A DNA stretch of 64,000 nucleotides from WQUF01 sp031549525 (GCA_031549525.1 JAVBPQ010000023.1:1-64000), one strand, 5' to 3'; shown: positions 26,190 through 36,127, numbered from the stretch's first letter. Made by a program: numbers and translations. Notes: generated from the letters alone by a model not told the origin.

Positions 26190-26779
26190 ATTAAAAAACT
26201 TTACTTTGTAAATTTGATTTGTTTTTAAAATATAGATTATATTTATGTGAAATAATAATCGAATAAAATATTTATATATAATATTTTATCAAATATTATA
26301 AAAATGGATGATTAATTGAAATATAGAATAAAATAAAGTTGAAATTTTAAAAAAAAATTGTTTTTTTTATTTGAACAATAACAACAAAAAAACTATCTGA
26401 TATTTTATAATTATAATATAAAAACCTTTTTATGGAAATAATAAATTATAATGTAAGGTGGTGTTTTATTAATTTTAAGATGAGATGATAAACTTTTCAA
26501 ATAATATATTAAAAAAGATTATTTTTTATATACTATATAATAAGAAAAATATTATAAAATTAATTCTATATTTAGTATAACTTTATAAAGTTAAGCTTTA
26601 TGCCAAACTTTAAACTTTTATTTAAATATTAGGTTTTAATAAAAAACTATTTAAACATTAGATATTTTTCTGTATACTTTATATATACAAGAAATACTAA
26701 AAAGTCTTGTTTTTAAAACCAAGTATTTAATTTAAGCTATTTGTTTTAAAAACATTATAATCTTTTATTGACAATTGAT
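26190..26779. other. Very AT-rich intergenic region without a gene
   Basis: About 590 bp of extremely AT-rich sequence with stops in all frames. An isolated AAGGTGGTG resembling a ribosome site lies at 26455-26463 but is followed by no usable frame. Several A/T tracts would bend DNA strongly. No RNA gene or convincing repeat was recognised. Confidence 0.5.
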
Positions 26780-26808
26780 TTGGTGCTTTATTTTGCTTAG
26801 AATATAAT
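26780..26808 (+). promoter_or_regulatory. Possible promoter of the ECF sigma operon
   Basis: TTGGTG (26780-26785) is followed after 17 bp by a perfect TATAAT (26803-26808), 50 bases before the sigma gene. A better -35, TTGACA at 26768-26773, is too far from this -10. No typical ECF promoter motif is visible. Confidence 0.4.
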
Positions 26809-26858
26809 AAATTAATTGTGCATAACTCAATATAGCTAAAGTTTTGGGGTGGCCATCT

Positions 26859-27383
26859 ATGGATGAAAAACTAAAAGAGGTTTTTTCAAAAGAGAATTAT
26901 GATAAAGGAAAGGTTTTTAATGAACTTTATTCTTTGTTGTGGCTTGACTTATATAAATATGCTGTATATACGCTTGGAAACCATGAAGAAGCAGAAGATG
27001 CAGTACAAGATGCAGTAGCACTTGCTTATGATAATTTTGAAAAGTTGAAAAATAAAGAAGCATTTAAATATTGGGTTTTTAAGATATTATCAAATTGCTG
27101 TAAGAAGAAGTTAAGAGGAATTATATGGAATAGAAAGACATCTCCTATCTATGATATTTTTGATTTGAGCGAAGAGGATAAGACGGATCAAATGATGGAA
27201 AGCTTAGATTTATATAATGAAATAACTAAACTAAAAAGTGATGAACGCATGATACTTAATTTATCCATTTTCGGAGGATACAAAAGTAATGAAATTTCTG
27301 AAATATTGAATTTTCCAGAAGGTACTGTCAGGTCAAAACTGCATAGAGCATTGAAAAAATTAAAAGGTAATATTGGAGAGTGA
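26859..27383 (+). CDS. ECF-type RNA polymerase sigma factor
   Basis: This 174-residue sigma factor has only regions 2 and 4. Region 2 contains YTLGNHEEAEDAVQDAVALAY and KYWVFKILSNCCKKKLR. Region 4 contains SDERMILNLSIFGGY and the helix-turn-helix EISEILNFPEGTVRSKLHRA. ATG at 26859 is six bases from GGGGTGG and is preferred over the TTG at 26844, which overlaps that site. A membrane-anchored beta-propeller protein begins 6 bp after the stop, the arrangement typical of a sigma factor and its anti-sigma partner. The regulon and signal are unknown. Confidence 0.92.
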   Translation: MDEKLKEVFSKENYDKGKVFNELYSLLWLDLYKYAVYTLGNHEEAEDAVQDAVALAYDNFEKLKNKEAFKYWVFKILSNCCKKKLRGIIWNRKTSPIYDIFDLSEEDKTDQMMESLDLYNEITKLKSDERMILNLSIFGGYKSNEISEILNFPEGTVRSKLHRALKKLKGNIGE

Positions 27384-27389
27384 AGTAAT

Positions 27390-29597
27390 ATGGATAATAA
27401 ATTTGATGATAAAGATATTGCCATAGAACAAAAATACATACAGGAAAGATTGAAGCTATTAGATAATTATCTTATTATTCCAGATAGACTAAGACCTGAG
27501 AATATTTCTATTAAATCCCGAAGAAAGAAATATTATATGAAAATGGTTGCAGCTGCTGCTTGTATGGTGATAATCTTATCAAGCTTGATTTCCTTGTATG
27601 TTATAACCGATAAAAATAATAAGCTTGTACCCACAACTACACTTAAAAAACAAGAAGCTGAAAGAAATACTGTAAGTATCGAAGATATTCCAGATAAGGT
27701 TCAGGATATAAATGAATTAAAAAATATATATTTATCACTTATAAATAATGGAAACTTTATCGATGATAGTAGTTGTTTGAAGGATGAAACTATAATGACA
27801 CCTGATTTAAATGAAAAGACTGATGAGGGTGATATTGTAAAAACTGATAATACAGGAGAACATATATATTGTTTATCTACAGAATATGAAAGAAGCAATG
27901 AGAATAATTTTACATTTGATAAAAGTAAAGCAAAGGTAGACATTGTAAGCACTTTAAAAAAGGGTGAGATGGCAAAAGTAAATTCAATACAGATAGATGG
28001 TCAGGCTCTCGAAATGTATTTAAAAGATGATAGGCTTGTTATAATAACAAGACCTGAAGGGTATTACAAAGATTTATTAGAAAATAAAACTATAACTGTA
28101 AATCAATTTAATGTTTTACTAGATGAGCTCTATAAGCAAAATAATGGAACAAGCACTGATGAATTAAATCAAAAATTTACTGAAAGATATCAATATCAGA
28201 ATACAACTTTAATTATGGTATATGATGTAAGCAATGTATTAAATCCTAAACTTGTAAGAAAGGTTGTACAAGATGGATACTATTCTTCATCAAAACTCGT
28301 AGATGGTGATTTATATCTTGTAACAAATAAATATGATTATTCACGGTTTTACAAAAATATAGGTGATATAAGAGATGAAAACATATTACCTTTTATAAAT
28401 GACAGTGCAAGTGGTGAAAAAGGTGATAAACCCATTGATTTAAAGTCAATAAATATATTTTCTAATCCAAATTCATATGAGTTTACCATACTAAGTGGAA
28501 TAAATATTAAAAACTATGATAAAATTTCAACTGTAGCTTGCCTTGGAGGTAGCAATGCAATATATTCATCATTAAATTCGATGTATTTTACAAGTACAGA
28601 TTATTTAGGTAGAAAGGATCAAAATAGCACCACTAATCAAGATTTAAAAAGCACAAACATAATAAAATATGTTTTAAAAGATGGTGTTCCTAGAATGCAT
28701 TCTACAGAAAAGATACAAGGAGTTATTTTTAATAAATTTTCCATCAGTGAATATGATGGATATTTAAGGATAGTTACGATAGATAAGCCAACAATAAATG
28801 GAGTACCTTCTGTTAAAGATATTAAAAGCAATGTTTATGTATTAAATGATGATTTAAAGATAACTGGAAAGATAGAAGGTATGTTAGAGGGAGACCAAAT
28901 AAAATCAGTGAGAATAATAGATAATAATTGTTATTTGGTGACTGATGGAGATAAGAATTCACTGTTTGCTTTAGATTTTTCTGATCCTTTAAACCTTAAG
29001 TTATCGAATCCATTAGACTTAGATGGGTTTAGTTCATACTTATATTCATATTCTAATACTGATTTAATAGGAATAGGAAAGGTAACGCAGCAGGTAGTAA
29101 GACCTGAAGATGGTAGCAACGTGACATTGACAGAAGGAGTTAAATTATCATTCTTTGATATAGGGGATTCAAATATACCAAAAGAGATAGGAGGATATGT
29201 ATTTGGAGGAAGAGGTACATCATCTGAGGTTTTATATAATCACAAAGCTTTTCTTTGTTCAAAAGAAGATAAACTTTTAGCTTTCCCTGTGACTTTATAT
29301 GAAAATACAAATAATGATGCAGACCCATTTGCTCCTGGGACTGTTGCATTTATTGGATATTATGTGTTTAGCATAGATGAGAATAAAGGATTTACTTTAA
29401 AGGGAAGGATATCTCATTATGATAAGCTTCCAGATTACACTAATTCTGATGATACTAGCTTTTTTGATAATATAGGATATGAAATAAATCGAGGAATCAA
29501 TGTAGATGATGTCATCTACACTATATCTGAAAAAGTTGTCATGGCAAATTCATTGACTGATTTTAGGATGATGGGAAAAATAGAATTAAAAAATTAA
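27390..29597 (+). CDS. Membrane-anchored beta-propeller protein, putative anti-sigma factor (copy 1)
   Basis: This 735-residue protein has about 50 cytosolic residues containing LDNYLIIPDRLRPEN, one membrane segment at about 53-73, and a large extracytoplasmic domain. The latter matches the Beta_propel family of secreted C-terminal propeller proteins: DEGDIVKTDNTGEHIYCLS near residue 145, VYDVSNVLNPKLV, YYSSSKLVDGDLYLVTNK and YNHKAFL. It is not a classical zinc anti-sigma protein. The anti-sigma role is inferred from its position 6 bp behind the ECF gene and its single-pass topology. SD GGAGAGTGA lies before the ATG. A paralogue follows at 29908. A hairpin closes the unit. Confidence 0.8.
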   Translation: MDNKFDDKDIAIEQKYIQERLKLLDNYLIIPDRLRPENISIKSRRKKYYMKMVAAAACMVIILSSLISLYVITDKNNKLVPTTTLKKQEAERNTVSIEDIPDKVQDINELKNIYLSLINNGNFIDDSSCLKDETIMTPDLNEKTDEGDIVKTDNTGEHIYCLSTEYERSNENNFTFDKSKAKVDIVSTLKKGEMAKVNSIQIDGQALEMYLKDDRLVIITRPEGYYKDLLENKTITVNQFNVLLDELYKQNNGTSTDELNQKFTERYQYQNTTLIMVYDVSNVLNPKLVRKVVQDGYYSSSKLVDGDLYLVTNKYDYSRFYKNIGDIRDENILPFINDSASGEKGDKPIDLKSINIFSNPNSYEFTILSGINIKNYDKISTVACLGGSNAIYSSLNSMYFTSTDYLGRKDQNSTTNQDLKSTNIIKYVLKDGVPRMHSTEKIQGVIFNKFSISEYDGYLRIVTIDKPTINGVPSVKDIKSNVYVLNDDLKITGKIEGMLEGDQIKSVRIIDNNCYLVTDGDKNSLFALDFSDPLNLKLSNPLDLDGFSSYLYSYSNTDLIGIGKVTQQVVRPEDGSNVTLTEGVKLSFFDIGDSNIPKEIGGYVFGGRGTSSEVLYNHKAFLCSKEDKLLAFPVTLYENTNNDADPFAPGTVAFIGYYVFSIDENKGFTLKGRISHYDKLPDYTNSDDTSFFDNIGYEINRGINVDDVIYTISEKVVMANSLTDFRMMGKIELKN

Positions 29598-29622
29598 ATT
29601 TTATAAAATAAGCAATATTAGA

Positions 29623-29658
29623 AGTCAGCTAGGAGGACCTTAGCTGACTCTAATTTTG
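29623..29658 (+). terminator. Hairpin after the first beta-propeller gene
   Basis: AGTCAGCTA and TAGCTGACT form a 9-bp perfect stem, extendable by AGG/CCT with a bulge. The T-run is weak (CTAATTTT). Confidence 0.55.
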
Positions 29659-29828
29659 TACATAAAAATTCGATTTTTGTAAAATTATAATGGTATAGAC
29701 TAAATTTTCCCTTTAATCTCCAAATACATTTAAACATTATAGATACAAACAAATATTATAAAATTAAAATTTATATTATTAAATTTTTTGGAAAAAATAT
29801 TAATAAAATGCAACAAAATTTATATATA

Positions 29829-29855
29829 TTGACTCTTTATTATAAAGTATATGAT
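29829..29855 (+). promoter_or_regulatory. Possible promoter of the second beta-propeller gene
   Basis: TTGACT (29829-29834) is followed by TATGAT (29850-29855) with a short 15-bp spacer. The palindrome CTTTATTATAAAG lies between them and could be an operator. The rest of the 29598-29907 spacer is AT-rich and apparently empty apart from the hairpin at 29623. Confidence 0.35.
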
Positions 29856-29907
29856 GAAATTTATTAAACATCACAGAAACTAAAGAGTTAATAAGGAGTG
29901 AGTTTTT

Positions 29908-32100
29908 ATGGATAATGAAAAAGAGAGAGATTCCATGGAACACGCTAAAATTAAGCAAAAGCTGGATATACTCAACGATTATCTCATCATTCCAGAGAGT
30001 ATAAAACCAGAGAATTTAAAACTAGATAATATGAAGAAAAAGAAATCAAAGAGAATATTTATTTTTACTAAAGTTGTAGCAGTAGCAGCTTCTTTAGCAA
30101 TCATTCTATCTAGCATATTCCTTATAAATAACATGATGAGGGTAAGAGAAATTAATCCTAGTATAGCTTCTAAGATCAAGAGTTATGATGAATTAAAGGA
30201 TATTTATGTTATTGCTTTAAATAAAACAGAACAAATTGCATCTAATATTCAAAGAGATTCTATTTTTTCAGCAATGCAGAAGGAGTCTGCTGATGCAAGC
30301 ATACAAGCTGATACAGCAAGCGATATATCTTATACAAATATTCAGACAAGAGGGGTAGATGAAGGAGATATTGTTAAAACTGATGGAGATTATATTTATT
30401 ATTTAAGTAATAAAAATATTTTAGTAGAAGAAGGTAATAAAGAAAAAGAAGCTCAATATAAAAATATAGCTTTGATAAATATAGTGAGTACTCTTAGGCA
30501 GGGTGAAATGAAAAAAGAGGGCTATTTAGAAATTAAAGGATATCCTCATGAAGTATATTTAAAAGATAAAAGGTTAGTAATTATAAACCAACCTGAGGAC
30601 TTATATTTAGATCTTAAAACTAATAAAACCATTTCTATGGATGAATATAATAAAATGGCTGTTGCTGAAGGAGTAAATGAAGAGTTTTTTAATAGATATA
30701 AATATCAAACTAGAACTGAAGTTTTAATTTATGATGTGAGCGATGTTAAGAATCCTAAGCTCTTAAGAGAATTTATACAAGAAGGATATTACTCTTCTTC
30801 AAGACTTATAGGAGATAATTTGTATTTTGTTACAAATAAAAATGACTATGATATAAGATACAATACAAAAGAAGATGTAGATATCAATTATATAGTACCT
30901 TTTACAAATGATAGCAAAAACGGAGGAAAGAACGAACCCATTGATTTAAAAAATATTACTTTATTTAAAAATCCAAACTCCTATAGTTTTTTCATAGTAA
31001 CGGGATTAAACATTAAAAATGATAAAGAAGCTACTACTGAAGCTTGTTTAGGCGGAAGTACAAATATATATTCTTCCTTAGATGCCTTATATATTACAAA
31101 TCCAGAGTATGAAGAGGAGACATCAAACAGTAAAATAGCATCAGATATGATGATAGCTCTTGCTGTAAAAAGTACTAATATCATAAAATATACATTGGAA
31201 GATGGCAAACCTGAAGCATATGCAGTAGGAAAGGTTCCAGGGAGCATTTTAAATCAATTTTCAATGGATGAATACGAAGGAAATTTTAGAGTAGCTACAA
31301 CGGAAGGATTTCAGGATGATAGCAAAAATAATATATATATACTAAATGCTAATTTAGAAATCATAGGTAAAGTTGAAGGATTAGCTCCTAAAGAGAGAGT
31401 TTATTCAGTTAGATTTATGGAAGATAGAGGTTATATAGTTACATTTAAAAATATAGATCCACTGTTTGCCTTAGATTTAAGCAATCCTCAGGAGCCAAAG
31501 GTATTAGGGCAACTGAAGATACCTGGGTTTAGCTCTTATCTGCATCCTTATTCTAAAGATATATTGATTGGAATAGGAAATGATACTAAAACTGTTAAAG
31601 ACTCTGGAGGAGAGATAAATTTAACATTAGGCTTAAAGTTATCCCTCTTTGATGTGAGAGACCCTATGAATCCTAAGGAAATACAAAATTACGTAATAGG
31701 AGATCAAGGAACCTATTCAGAAGTACTGTATAATCATAAAGCTTTGTTATTTTCAAAAGAGAAGGATATTTTAGCTTTTCCTGTGTATTTGATGGAAATT
31801 AAGGACGAAAGTATTAAGGATAAACCAGAAGGATTGTTTGATAATACAGTTAACACATATATAGGGTATTATGTATTTAGCGTAGATGAAGTAAATGGAT
31901 TTACATTAAAGGGAAGTGTAACTCATTATGACAAGCTTCCAGAGTATGATTTTACAGATATGAAGACATATTATGACAGCATAGGTTTTGATATAAAACG
32001 AGGAATTTATATAGACAATATTCTCTATACCATATCTGATAAAGTGATTATGGCAAGTTCACTAGATGATTTTAGCACCATTTCAAAAATTGAATTTTAA
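29908..32100 (+). CDS. Membrane-anchored beta-propeller protein (copy 2)
   Basis: This 730-residue paralogue of the 27390-29597 protein shares its whole layout. The cytosolic segment contains LNDYLIIPESIKPENLKLDN, a lysine-rich stop and a membrane segment at about 53-75 follow, then the extracytoplasmic Beta_propel domain. That domain has RGVDEGDIVKTDGDYIYYLS near residue 151, IYDVSDVKNPKLL and YYSSSRLIGDNLYFVTNK; the C-terminal SVTHYDKLPEY motif also matches copy 1. It has its own promoter-like sequence and the ribosome site AAGGAGTGAG. The retained LIIPxxxxPEN motif suggests both copies bind the same cytosolic partner, perhaps the ECF sigma factor; this is inference. Confidence 0.8.
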   Translation: MDNEKERDSMEHAKIKQKLDILNDYLIIPESIKPENLKLDNMKKKKSKRIFIFTKVVAVAASLAIILSSIFLINNMMRVREINPSIASKIKSYDELKDIYVIALNKTEQIASNIQRDSIFSAMQKESADASIQADTASDISYTNIQTRGVDEGDIVKTDGDYIYYLSNKNILVEEGNKEKEAQYKNIALINIVSTLRQGEMKKEGYLEIKGYPHEVYLKDKRLVIINQPEDLYLDLKTNKTISMDEYNKMAVAEGVNEEFFNRYKYQTRTEVLIYDVSDVKNPKLLREFIQEGYYSSSRLIGDNLYFVTNKNDYDIRYNTKEDVDINYIVPFTNDSKNGGKNEPIDLKNITLFKNPNSYSFFIVTGLNIKNDKEATTEACLGGSTNIYSSLDALYITNPEYEEETSNSKIASDMMIALAVKSTNIIKYTLEDGKPEAYAVGKVPGSILNQFSMDEYEGNFRVATTEGFQDDSKNNIYILNANLEIIGKVEGLAPKERVYSVRFMEDRGYIVTFKNIDPLFALDLSNPQEPKVLGQLKIPGFSSYLHPYSKDILIGIGNDTKTVKDSGGEINLTLGLKLSLFDVRDPMNPKEIQNYVIGDQGTYSEVLYNHKALLFSKEKDILAFPVYLMEIKDESIKDKPEGLFDNTVNTYIGYYVFSVDEVNGFTLKGSVTHYDKLPEYDFTDMKTYYDSIGFDIKRGIYIDNILYTISDKVIMASSLDDFSTISKIEF

Positions 32101-32115
32101 AATTAAAAAAACTTT

Positions 32116-32147
32116 AAGAACAGATGATTTATAGTCTGTTCTTTTTT
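32116..32147 (+). terminator. Terminator after the second beta-propeller gene
   Basis: AAGAACAGA and TCTGTTCTT form a stem around a 10-base loop, followed by a T-run. Confidence 0.85.
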
Positions 32148-32198
32148 GTGTTATAATTGTAACTAGAGCGCTCAAGTTTTTTTAAGGGGGAAGAAAAA

Positions 32199-33245
32199 AT
32201 GGATGTAAAAGAGATATTGTTTAATCTATGCAGCATACCTAGCATATCTGGATTTGAAGATGCTATGGTGGAAAATCTAAAAGAAATATTTAAAGATACA
32301 ACAGATTCTTATATTCATGATAATGTCATGAGCCATTCCTTTTTTATAAAAGGAAAGACGGACCATAATATAATGCTTGCAGCTCATATGGATGAAATTG
32401 GCCTTATGATAACAGATGTTCATGAAGACGGATTTTTAAGCTTTACCAAAATAGGAGGAGTGGATCCTTTTACTCTAATAGCTCAAGAGATTGAAATAAT
32501 GGGCAAAGAGAAGATATTTGGAATTATTGGAGTTAAGCCTCCTCATCTTTCTTCACAGGATGATCCAAATAAGATTTTGACCATATCCGATCTTCACATA
32601 GATACAGGATATGAATTTGATAAATTAAAAGATCTTGTGTCAATTGGAGATGTGGCATATGTGAAGAGAGAGCACGTAGAGCTTATGGGGGATAATATAT
32701 CTGCAAGAGGACTCGATAATAAAGCTGGTATTGCAACTCTTGCACTCACAGCAAAACATTTAAAAACTTTAAATCCTCACAATAATGTGTATTTTACAGC
32801 TACTTCTCAAGAAGAGCTAGGTTATAAAGGTGCTACTACATCTTCCTATGCTATAAAGCCTGATTTAGGAATAATAATCGATGTAACCTTTGGAGTTACT
32901 CATGATGTCTCTGAAGATAGGGCAATTCCTATTGGAAAAGGTCCTGGAATTGCAGTGGGGTCAAGGGCAAATAGGGTATTTACAAAGCGACTTATGGATA
33001 CATTTAATAAATTTAAGCATAAATACACTGTGGAAGTATACCCATCTCAAACAGGTACAGATGCAGAAGCTATTCAGCTTGCAAATGAAGGAGTGCCTTG
33101 TGTGGTTTTATCTATTCCGCTAAGATATATGCACTCTTCAACAGAAGTTGTAAATGTTAAAGATATAGAAGATTTAAGCTTAATGCTTGCTATGTTTATA
33201 AAGGAATTGGATGATTTTTGTTGGGAGGATGTATTATGCGATTAA
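32199..33245 (+). CDS. M42 family metallo-aminopeptidase (first of three)
   Basis: This 348-residue co-catalytic metal-dependent aminopeptidase has metal ligands in AAHMDEIGLM near residue 65, GLDNKAGIA, the catalytic pair TSQEELGYKGA, IDVTFG and the final metal His in LRYMHSSTEV. The family assembles into large tetrahedral complexes that trim peptides. The ATG follows AAGGGGGAAGAAAAA. The end overlaps the next M42 gene by 10 bp. The operon holds three M42 paralogues and a DUF4438 gene, consistent with peptide or glycosyl-peptide use. Confidence 0.93.
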   Translation: MDVKEILFNLCSIPSISGFEDAMVENLKEIFKDTTDSYIHDNVMSHSFFIKGKTDHNIMLAAHMDEIGLMITDVHEDGFLSFTKIGGVDPFTLIAQEIEIMGKEKIFGIIGVKPPHLSSQDDPNKILTISDLHIDTGYEFDKLKDLVSIGDVAYVKREHVELMGDNISARGLDNKAGIATLALTAKHLKTLNPHNNVYFTATSQEELGYKGATTSSYAIKPDLGIIIDVTFGVTHDVSEDRAIPIGKGPGIAVGSRANRVFTKRLMDTFNKFKHKYTVEVYPSQTGTDAEAIQLANEGVPCVVLSIPLRYMHSSTEVVNVKDIEDLSLMLAMFIKELDDFCWEDVLCD

Positions 33246-34249
33246 AAGAGCTTACAGAATTAAATGGAGTATCAGGATATGAATCTTCCGTTAGAAAATA
33301 TTTAAAGAAAGCTATTGAAGAGATAGGCTCTTCATATAAAATAGACAAGCTTGGGAATATAATCGTGAAAAATGAAGGAAAAACTCCTAAGAGAAAATTG
33401 CTATTAGGTGCTCATATGGATGAGGTTGGGCTTATTGTTACATCCATAACATCATCAGGATTTTTAAAATTTCACCCTATGGGAGGTGTAAATTCTGATA
33501 TTTTAATTTCAAAGGTAGTTGAAATAGGTGACAATAAGATTAAAGGTGTCATAGGTTTTAAACCCATTCATCTTCTAAAGGATCATGAAAGGGGAAAGAA
33601 AAAAGACTTTAATGAGCTCTATATAGATATTGGAGCAAAATCAAAGGAAGATGCTGAGAGCAAGGTTAATCTAGGAGATTATGTAGCTTTTAAAAGCGAT
33701 TATGTTGAGTTTGGAAGCGGACTTATAAAAGCTAAAGCTTTAGATGATAGAGTTGGCGTTGAAGTGCTCTTAAGTATACTAGAGAAGAAGATAGATTTAG
33801 AGTTTTATGTAGTTTTTACGGTTATGGAAGAGTTAGGAACAAGAGGGGCACAAATAGTAGCAAAAATTGTAGAGCCTGATTTAGCTATAATACTTGAAGG
33901 TACGATTTCAGCTGATATGCATGATGTAAAAGAGCATGAAAAGGCTACCCGTTTAAGAAAAGGACCTGCTATTTCCATAATGGATGGAGGTTCTATCTAT
34001 GATGTAAATGAGATAAACAATCTAAAGAATATTGCAAAAGAAAATGATATACCATGTCAAATACGAGGATCTGTCATGGGAGCAACTGATGGAGCAGCTG
34101 TGCATAAAGCTAAGGCTGGGTGTAAACTTATAGGATTATCTGTTCCTTGTAGGTATATTCATTCACCAGTGTCCGTAACTAGCAAACTAGATATAGATAA
34201 TACAAAAAAATTGCTTTTTAAATTTTTAGAAAAAGAAGGGGGACTTTAA
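33236..34249 (+). CDS. M42 family metallo-aminopeptidase (second of three)
   Basis: About 338 residues. Metal-site motifs are GAHMDEVGLIV, KALDDRVGVEV, the catalytic glutamates in MEELGTRGAQ and the terminal His in PCRYIHSPVS. The fourth metal ligand region reads IILEGTISADM, with Glu where the first and third paralogues have Asp, so metal preference may differ. The frame is open from TTG at 33218, but that codon precedes the GGAGGA ribosome site; the ATG at 33236 is preferred. It overlaps the previous gene by 10 bp and is followed by the third paralogue after 2 bp. Confidence 0.92.
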   Translation: MRLKELTELNGVSGYESSVRKYLKKAIEEIGSSYKIDKLGNIIVKNEGKTPKRKLLLGAHMDEVGLIVTSITSSGFLKFHPMGGVNSDILISKVVEIGDNKIKGVIGFKPIHLLKDHERGKKKDFNELYIDIGAKSKEDAESKVNLGDYVAFKSDYVEFGSGLIKAKALDDRVGVEVLLSILEKKIDLEFYVVFTVMEELGTRGAQIVAKIVEPDLAIILEGTISADMHDVKEHEKATRLRKGPAISIMDGGSIYDVNEINNLKNIAKENDIPCQIRGSVMGATDGAAVHKAKAGCKLIGLSVPCRYIHSPVSVTSKLDIDNTKKLLFKFLEKEGGL

Positions 34250-34251
34250 AC

Positions 34252-35235
34252 ATGCAATCTGATATTTTAAATGAAATTCTTTCCTGTTTTGGACCAAGTG
34301 GAAGAGAAGGTAAGATCTCTGAACTGATTAGATTAAAGGCAGAAGGAAAAGCTTCTGAAATTTTTACAGATGCCCTTGGAAATTTAGTAATAAGAAAAAA
34401 AGGCCAAGGAAAGAAGATAATGATAGCAGCTCATATGGATCAGATAGGATTTATAATAACTCATATAGATGAAAAGGGATTTTTAAGGTTTGCACAAGTT
34501 GGATATCATAGTCCAGTCTATATATTTGGACAGCGTGTTGTCTTTGAAAATGGTGTTCAGGGAATCATTGGTCATGATGAAATAAAAAATATTTCTGAAT
34601 TGAATATGACTAAACTTTATATAGATATTGGGGCTGAAAGTTATGAAGATGCTTTAAAATATGTTTCTGTAGGAGATATGTGCATAATAAATACTCCTTA
34701 TTATGAAAATGAAACATCTATTATGTCAAGGGCTCTTGATGATAGAATTGGATGCTATATCATGCTAGAGACAATATTAAATTCAGAAAATCATAATGAT
34801 TGTTATTTTGTTTTTACAACTCAAGAAGAAGTTGGATTAAGAGGCGCTAAAGTATCAAGCTTTAATGTAGATCCTGAATATTGTATTGCAATAGATGTTA
34901 CAAGGACAGGAGATACTTATCAAGGCACTAAGATGAATGTAAAGCTTGGAGGAGGAGCAGCAATTAAGCTCATGGACCAAGGTATGATTACAAATCCTGA
35001 AGTTAAAAAGCTTATGGTTGATGTGGCAAATAAAGAAAATATAAAATATCAATTTGAGGTTTTAGAAGCTGGGACTACTGATGCAACAGCAGCACAGCTT
35101 ACAAGAAGCGGAATAAAGAGCGGATGCATATCGGTTCCAACAAGATGGATCCACACAGGAAGCGAACTTATAAAAAAATCTGATTTAGATGAATGTATTA
35201 AGCTATTAAAGGGAATCGTAAACTATGTATTTTAA
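34252..35235 (+). CDS. M42 family metallo-aminopeptidase (third of three)
   Basis: This 327-residue protein has metal-site motifs AAHMDQIGFII near residue 60, RALDDRIGCYI, TTQEEVGLRGAK, IAIDVTRTGD and PTRWIHTGSE. It is the shortest of the three and differs from the others in its substrate-facing loops (for example HMDQ instead of HMDE), so the three may have different specificities and could form mixed oligomers. The ATG is preceded by GGGGGACTTTAAAC. A DUF4438 gene follows after 22 bp. Confidence 0.92.
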   Translation: MQSDILNEILSCFGPSGREGKISELIRLKAEGKASEIFTDALGNLVIRKKGQGKKIMIAAHMDQIGFIITHIDEKGFLRFAQVGYHSPVYIFGQRVVFENGVQGIIGHDEIKNISELNMTKLYIDIGAESYEDALKYVSVGDMCIINTPYYENETSIMSRALDDRIGCYIMLETILNSENHNDCYFVFTTQEEVGLRGAKVSSFNVDPEYCIAIDVTRTGDTYQGTKMNVKLGGGAAIKLMDQGMITNPEVKKLMVDVANKENIKYQFEVLEAGTTDATAAQLTRSGIKSGCISVPTRWIHTGSELIKKSDLDECIKLLKGIVNYVF

Positions 35236-35257
35236 TTTTTAAGGGGGTCTTTTTTTT

Positions 35258-36118
35258 ATGATTAGATATAATAAAGACAAGCTGCCAAAACTTTTAGTTC
35301 AAGGTCAGGTTTGGCATTCAAGTTTTAATGTAAATGGGAAAACTGGAATAGATGGACATGTGGATTTTCTGCCAGGCACTGGAGGCATTACCTATAATGT
35401 AAAAATTGGTGATAGTGCAATTGGTTGGGCTGCAGACCATTTAGAACCTGGAGTTTCTTCAAAAAATCAAGATCCTTATAAAAATGATGCTTATATAACC
35501 TATAGCTGCATTGGCAATAAAGCTGTGGTAGCATCAGGAGATGCTAAGGGAAAATGTGGGTTTGTAACAGGCAAACATGGCGGATGTAATCATCTTATGA
35601 TATATTTTCCTGAGGAAGCCTTAAACCTCCTTTCTATTGACGATAAGATAAATGTTTACTCTCAAGGGCAAGGTATAAAGCTTTTAGATTATGAAAATAT
35701 AGCTGTGAGAAATACGAGCCCAGAGCTTTTAGAGAAGATGAATATTTTAGAAAAAGATGGGAAATTAAATGTAGGAGTCAGTAAAATAGTTCCTGCATGT
35801 ATTATGGGCTCTGGTATTGGTTCTGTACCAATCTATGGAGATTATGATATAACTTTATTTGATAAAAAAATAAACGAAGAATATGATCTTTATAACCTTC
35901 GTCTTGGGGATATTGTGGCTATAATTGATGCAGATACAAGATATGGAAGGACTTATTTAAAAGGAGCTGTTACAATTGGTGTTGTGATTCACAGTGATTG
36001 CATAATCCCAGGGCATGGACCAGGAGTTACAACCCTCATGAGCAGCAAAGATTCCATCATCACACCTTTTATCGATGAAAATGCAAATTTAGCCAGTATT
36101 TTTAATATAGAAAAATAA
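35258..36118 (+). CDS. DUF4438 family protein
   Basis: This 286-residue soluble protein matches the DUF4438 family, which has a structural representative from Thermotoga but no assigned reaction. Recognisable motifs are GKTGIDGHVDFLPGTGG, TGKHGGCNH and VVIHSDCIIPGHGPG, whose histidines and aspartates could bind metal. Its position directly after three M42 aminopeptidases, a pairing that recurs in the family, suggests a role in the same catabolic pathway. The ATG follows AAGGGGGTCTTTTTTTT. A hairpin follows the stop. Confidence 0.85.
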   Translation: MIRYNKDKLPKLLVQGQVWHSSFNVNGKTGIDGHVDFLPGTGGITYNVKIGDSAIGWAADHLEPGVSSKNQDPYKNDAYITYSCIGNKAVVASGDAKGKCGFVTGKHGGCNHLMIYFPEEALNLLSIDDKINVYSQGQGIKLLDYENIAVRNTSPELLEKMNILEKDGKLNVGVSKIVPACIMGSGIGSVPIYGDYDITLFDKKINEEYDLYNLRLGDIVAIIDADTRYGRTYLKGAVTIGVVIHSDCIIPGHGPGVTTLMSSKDSIITPFIDENANLASIFNIEK

Positions 36119-36127
36119 TTTATTGAA

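Noticed and set aside
26455..26463. AAGGTGGTG as the ribosome site of an unlisted gene
   Set aside because: No start codon with an open frame follows; stops appear within a few codons.
26768..26808. TTGACA with TATAAT as the ECF operon promoter
   Set aside because: The spacer is 29 bp, too long; TTGGTG with 17 bp spacing was listed instead at low confidence.
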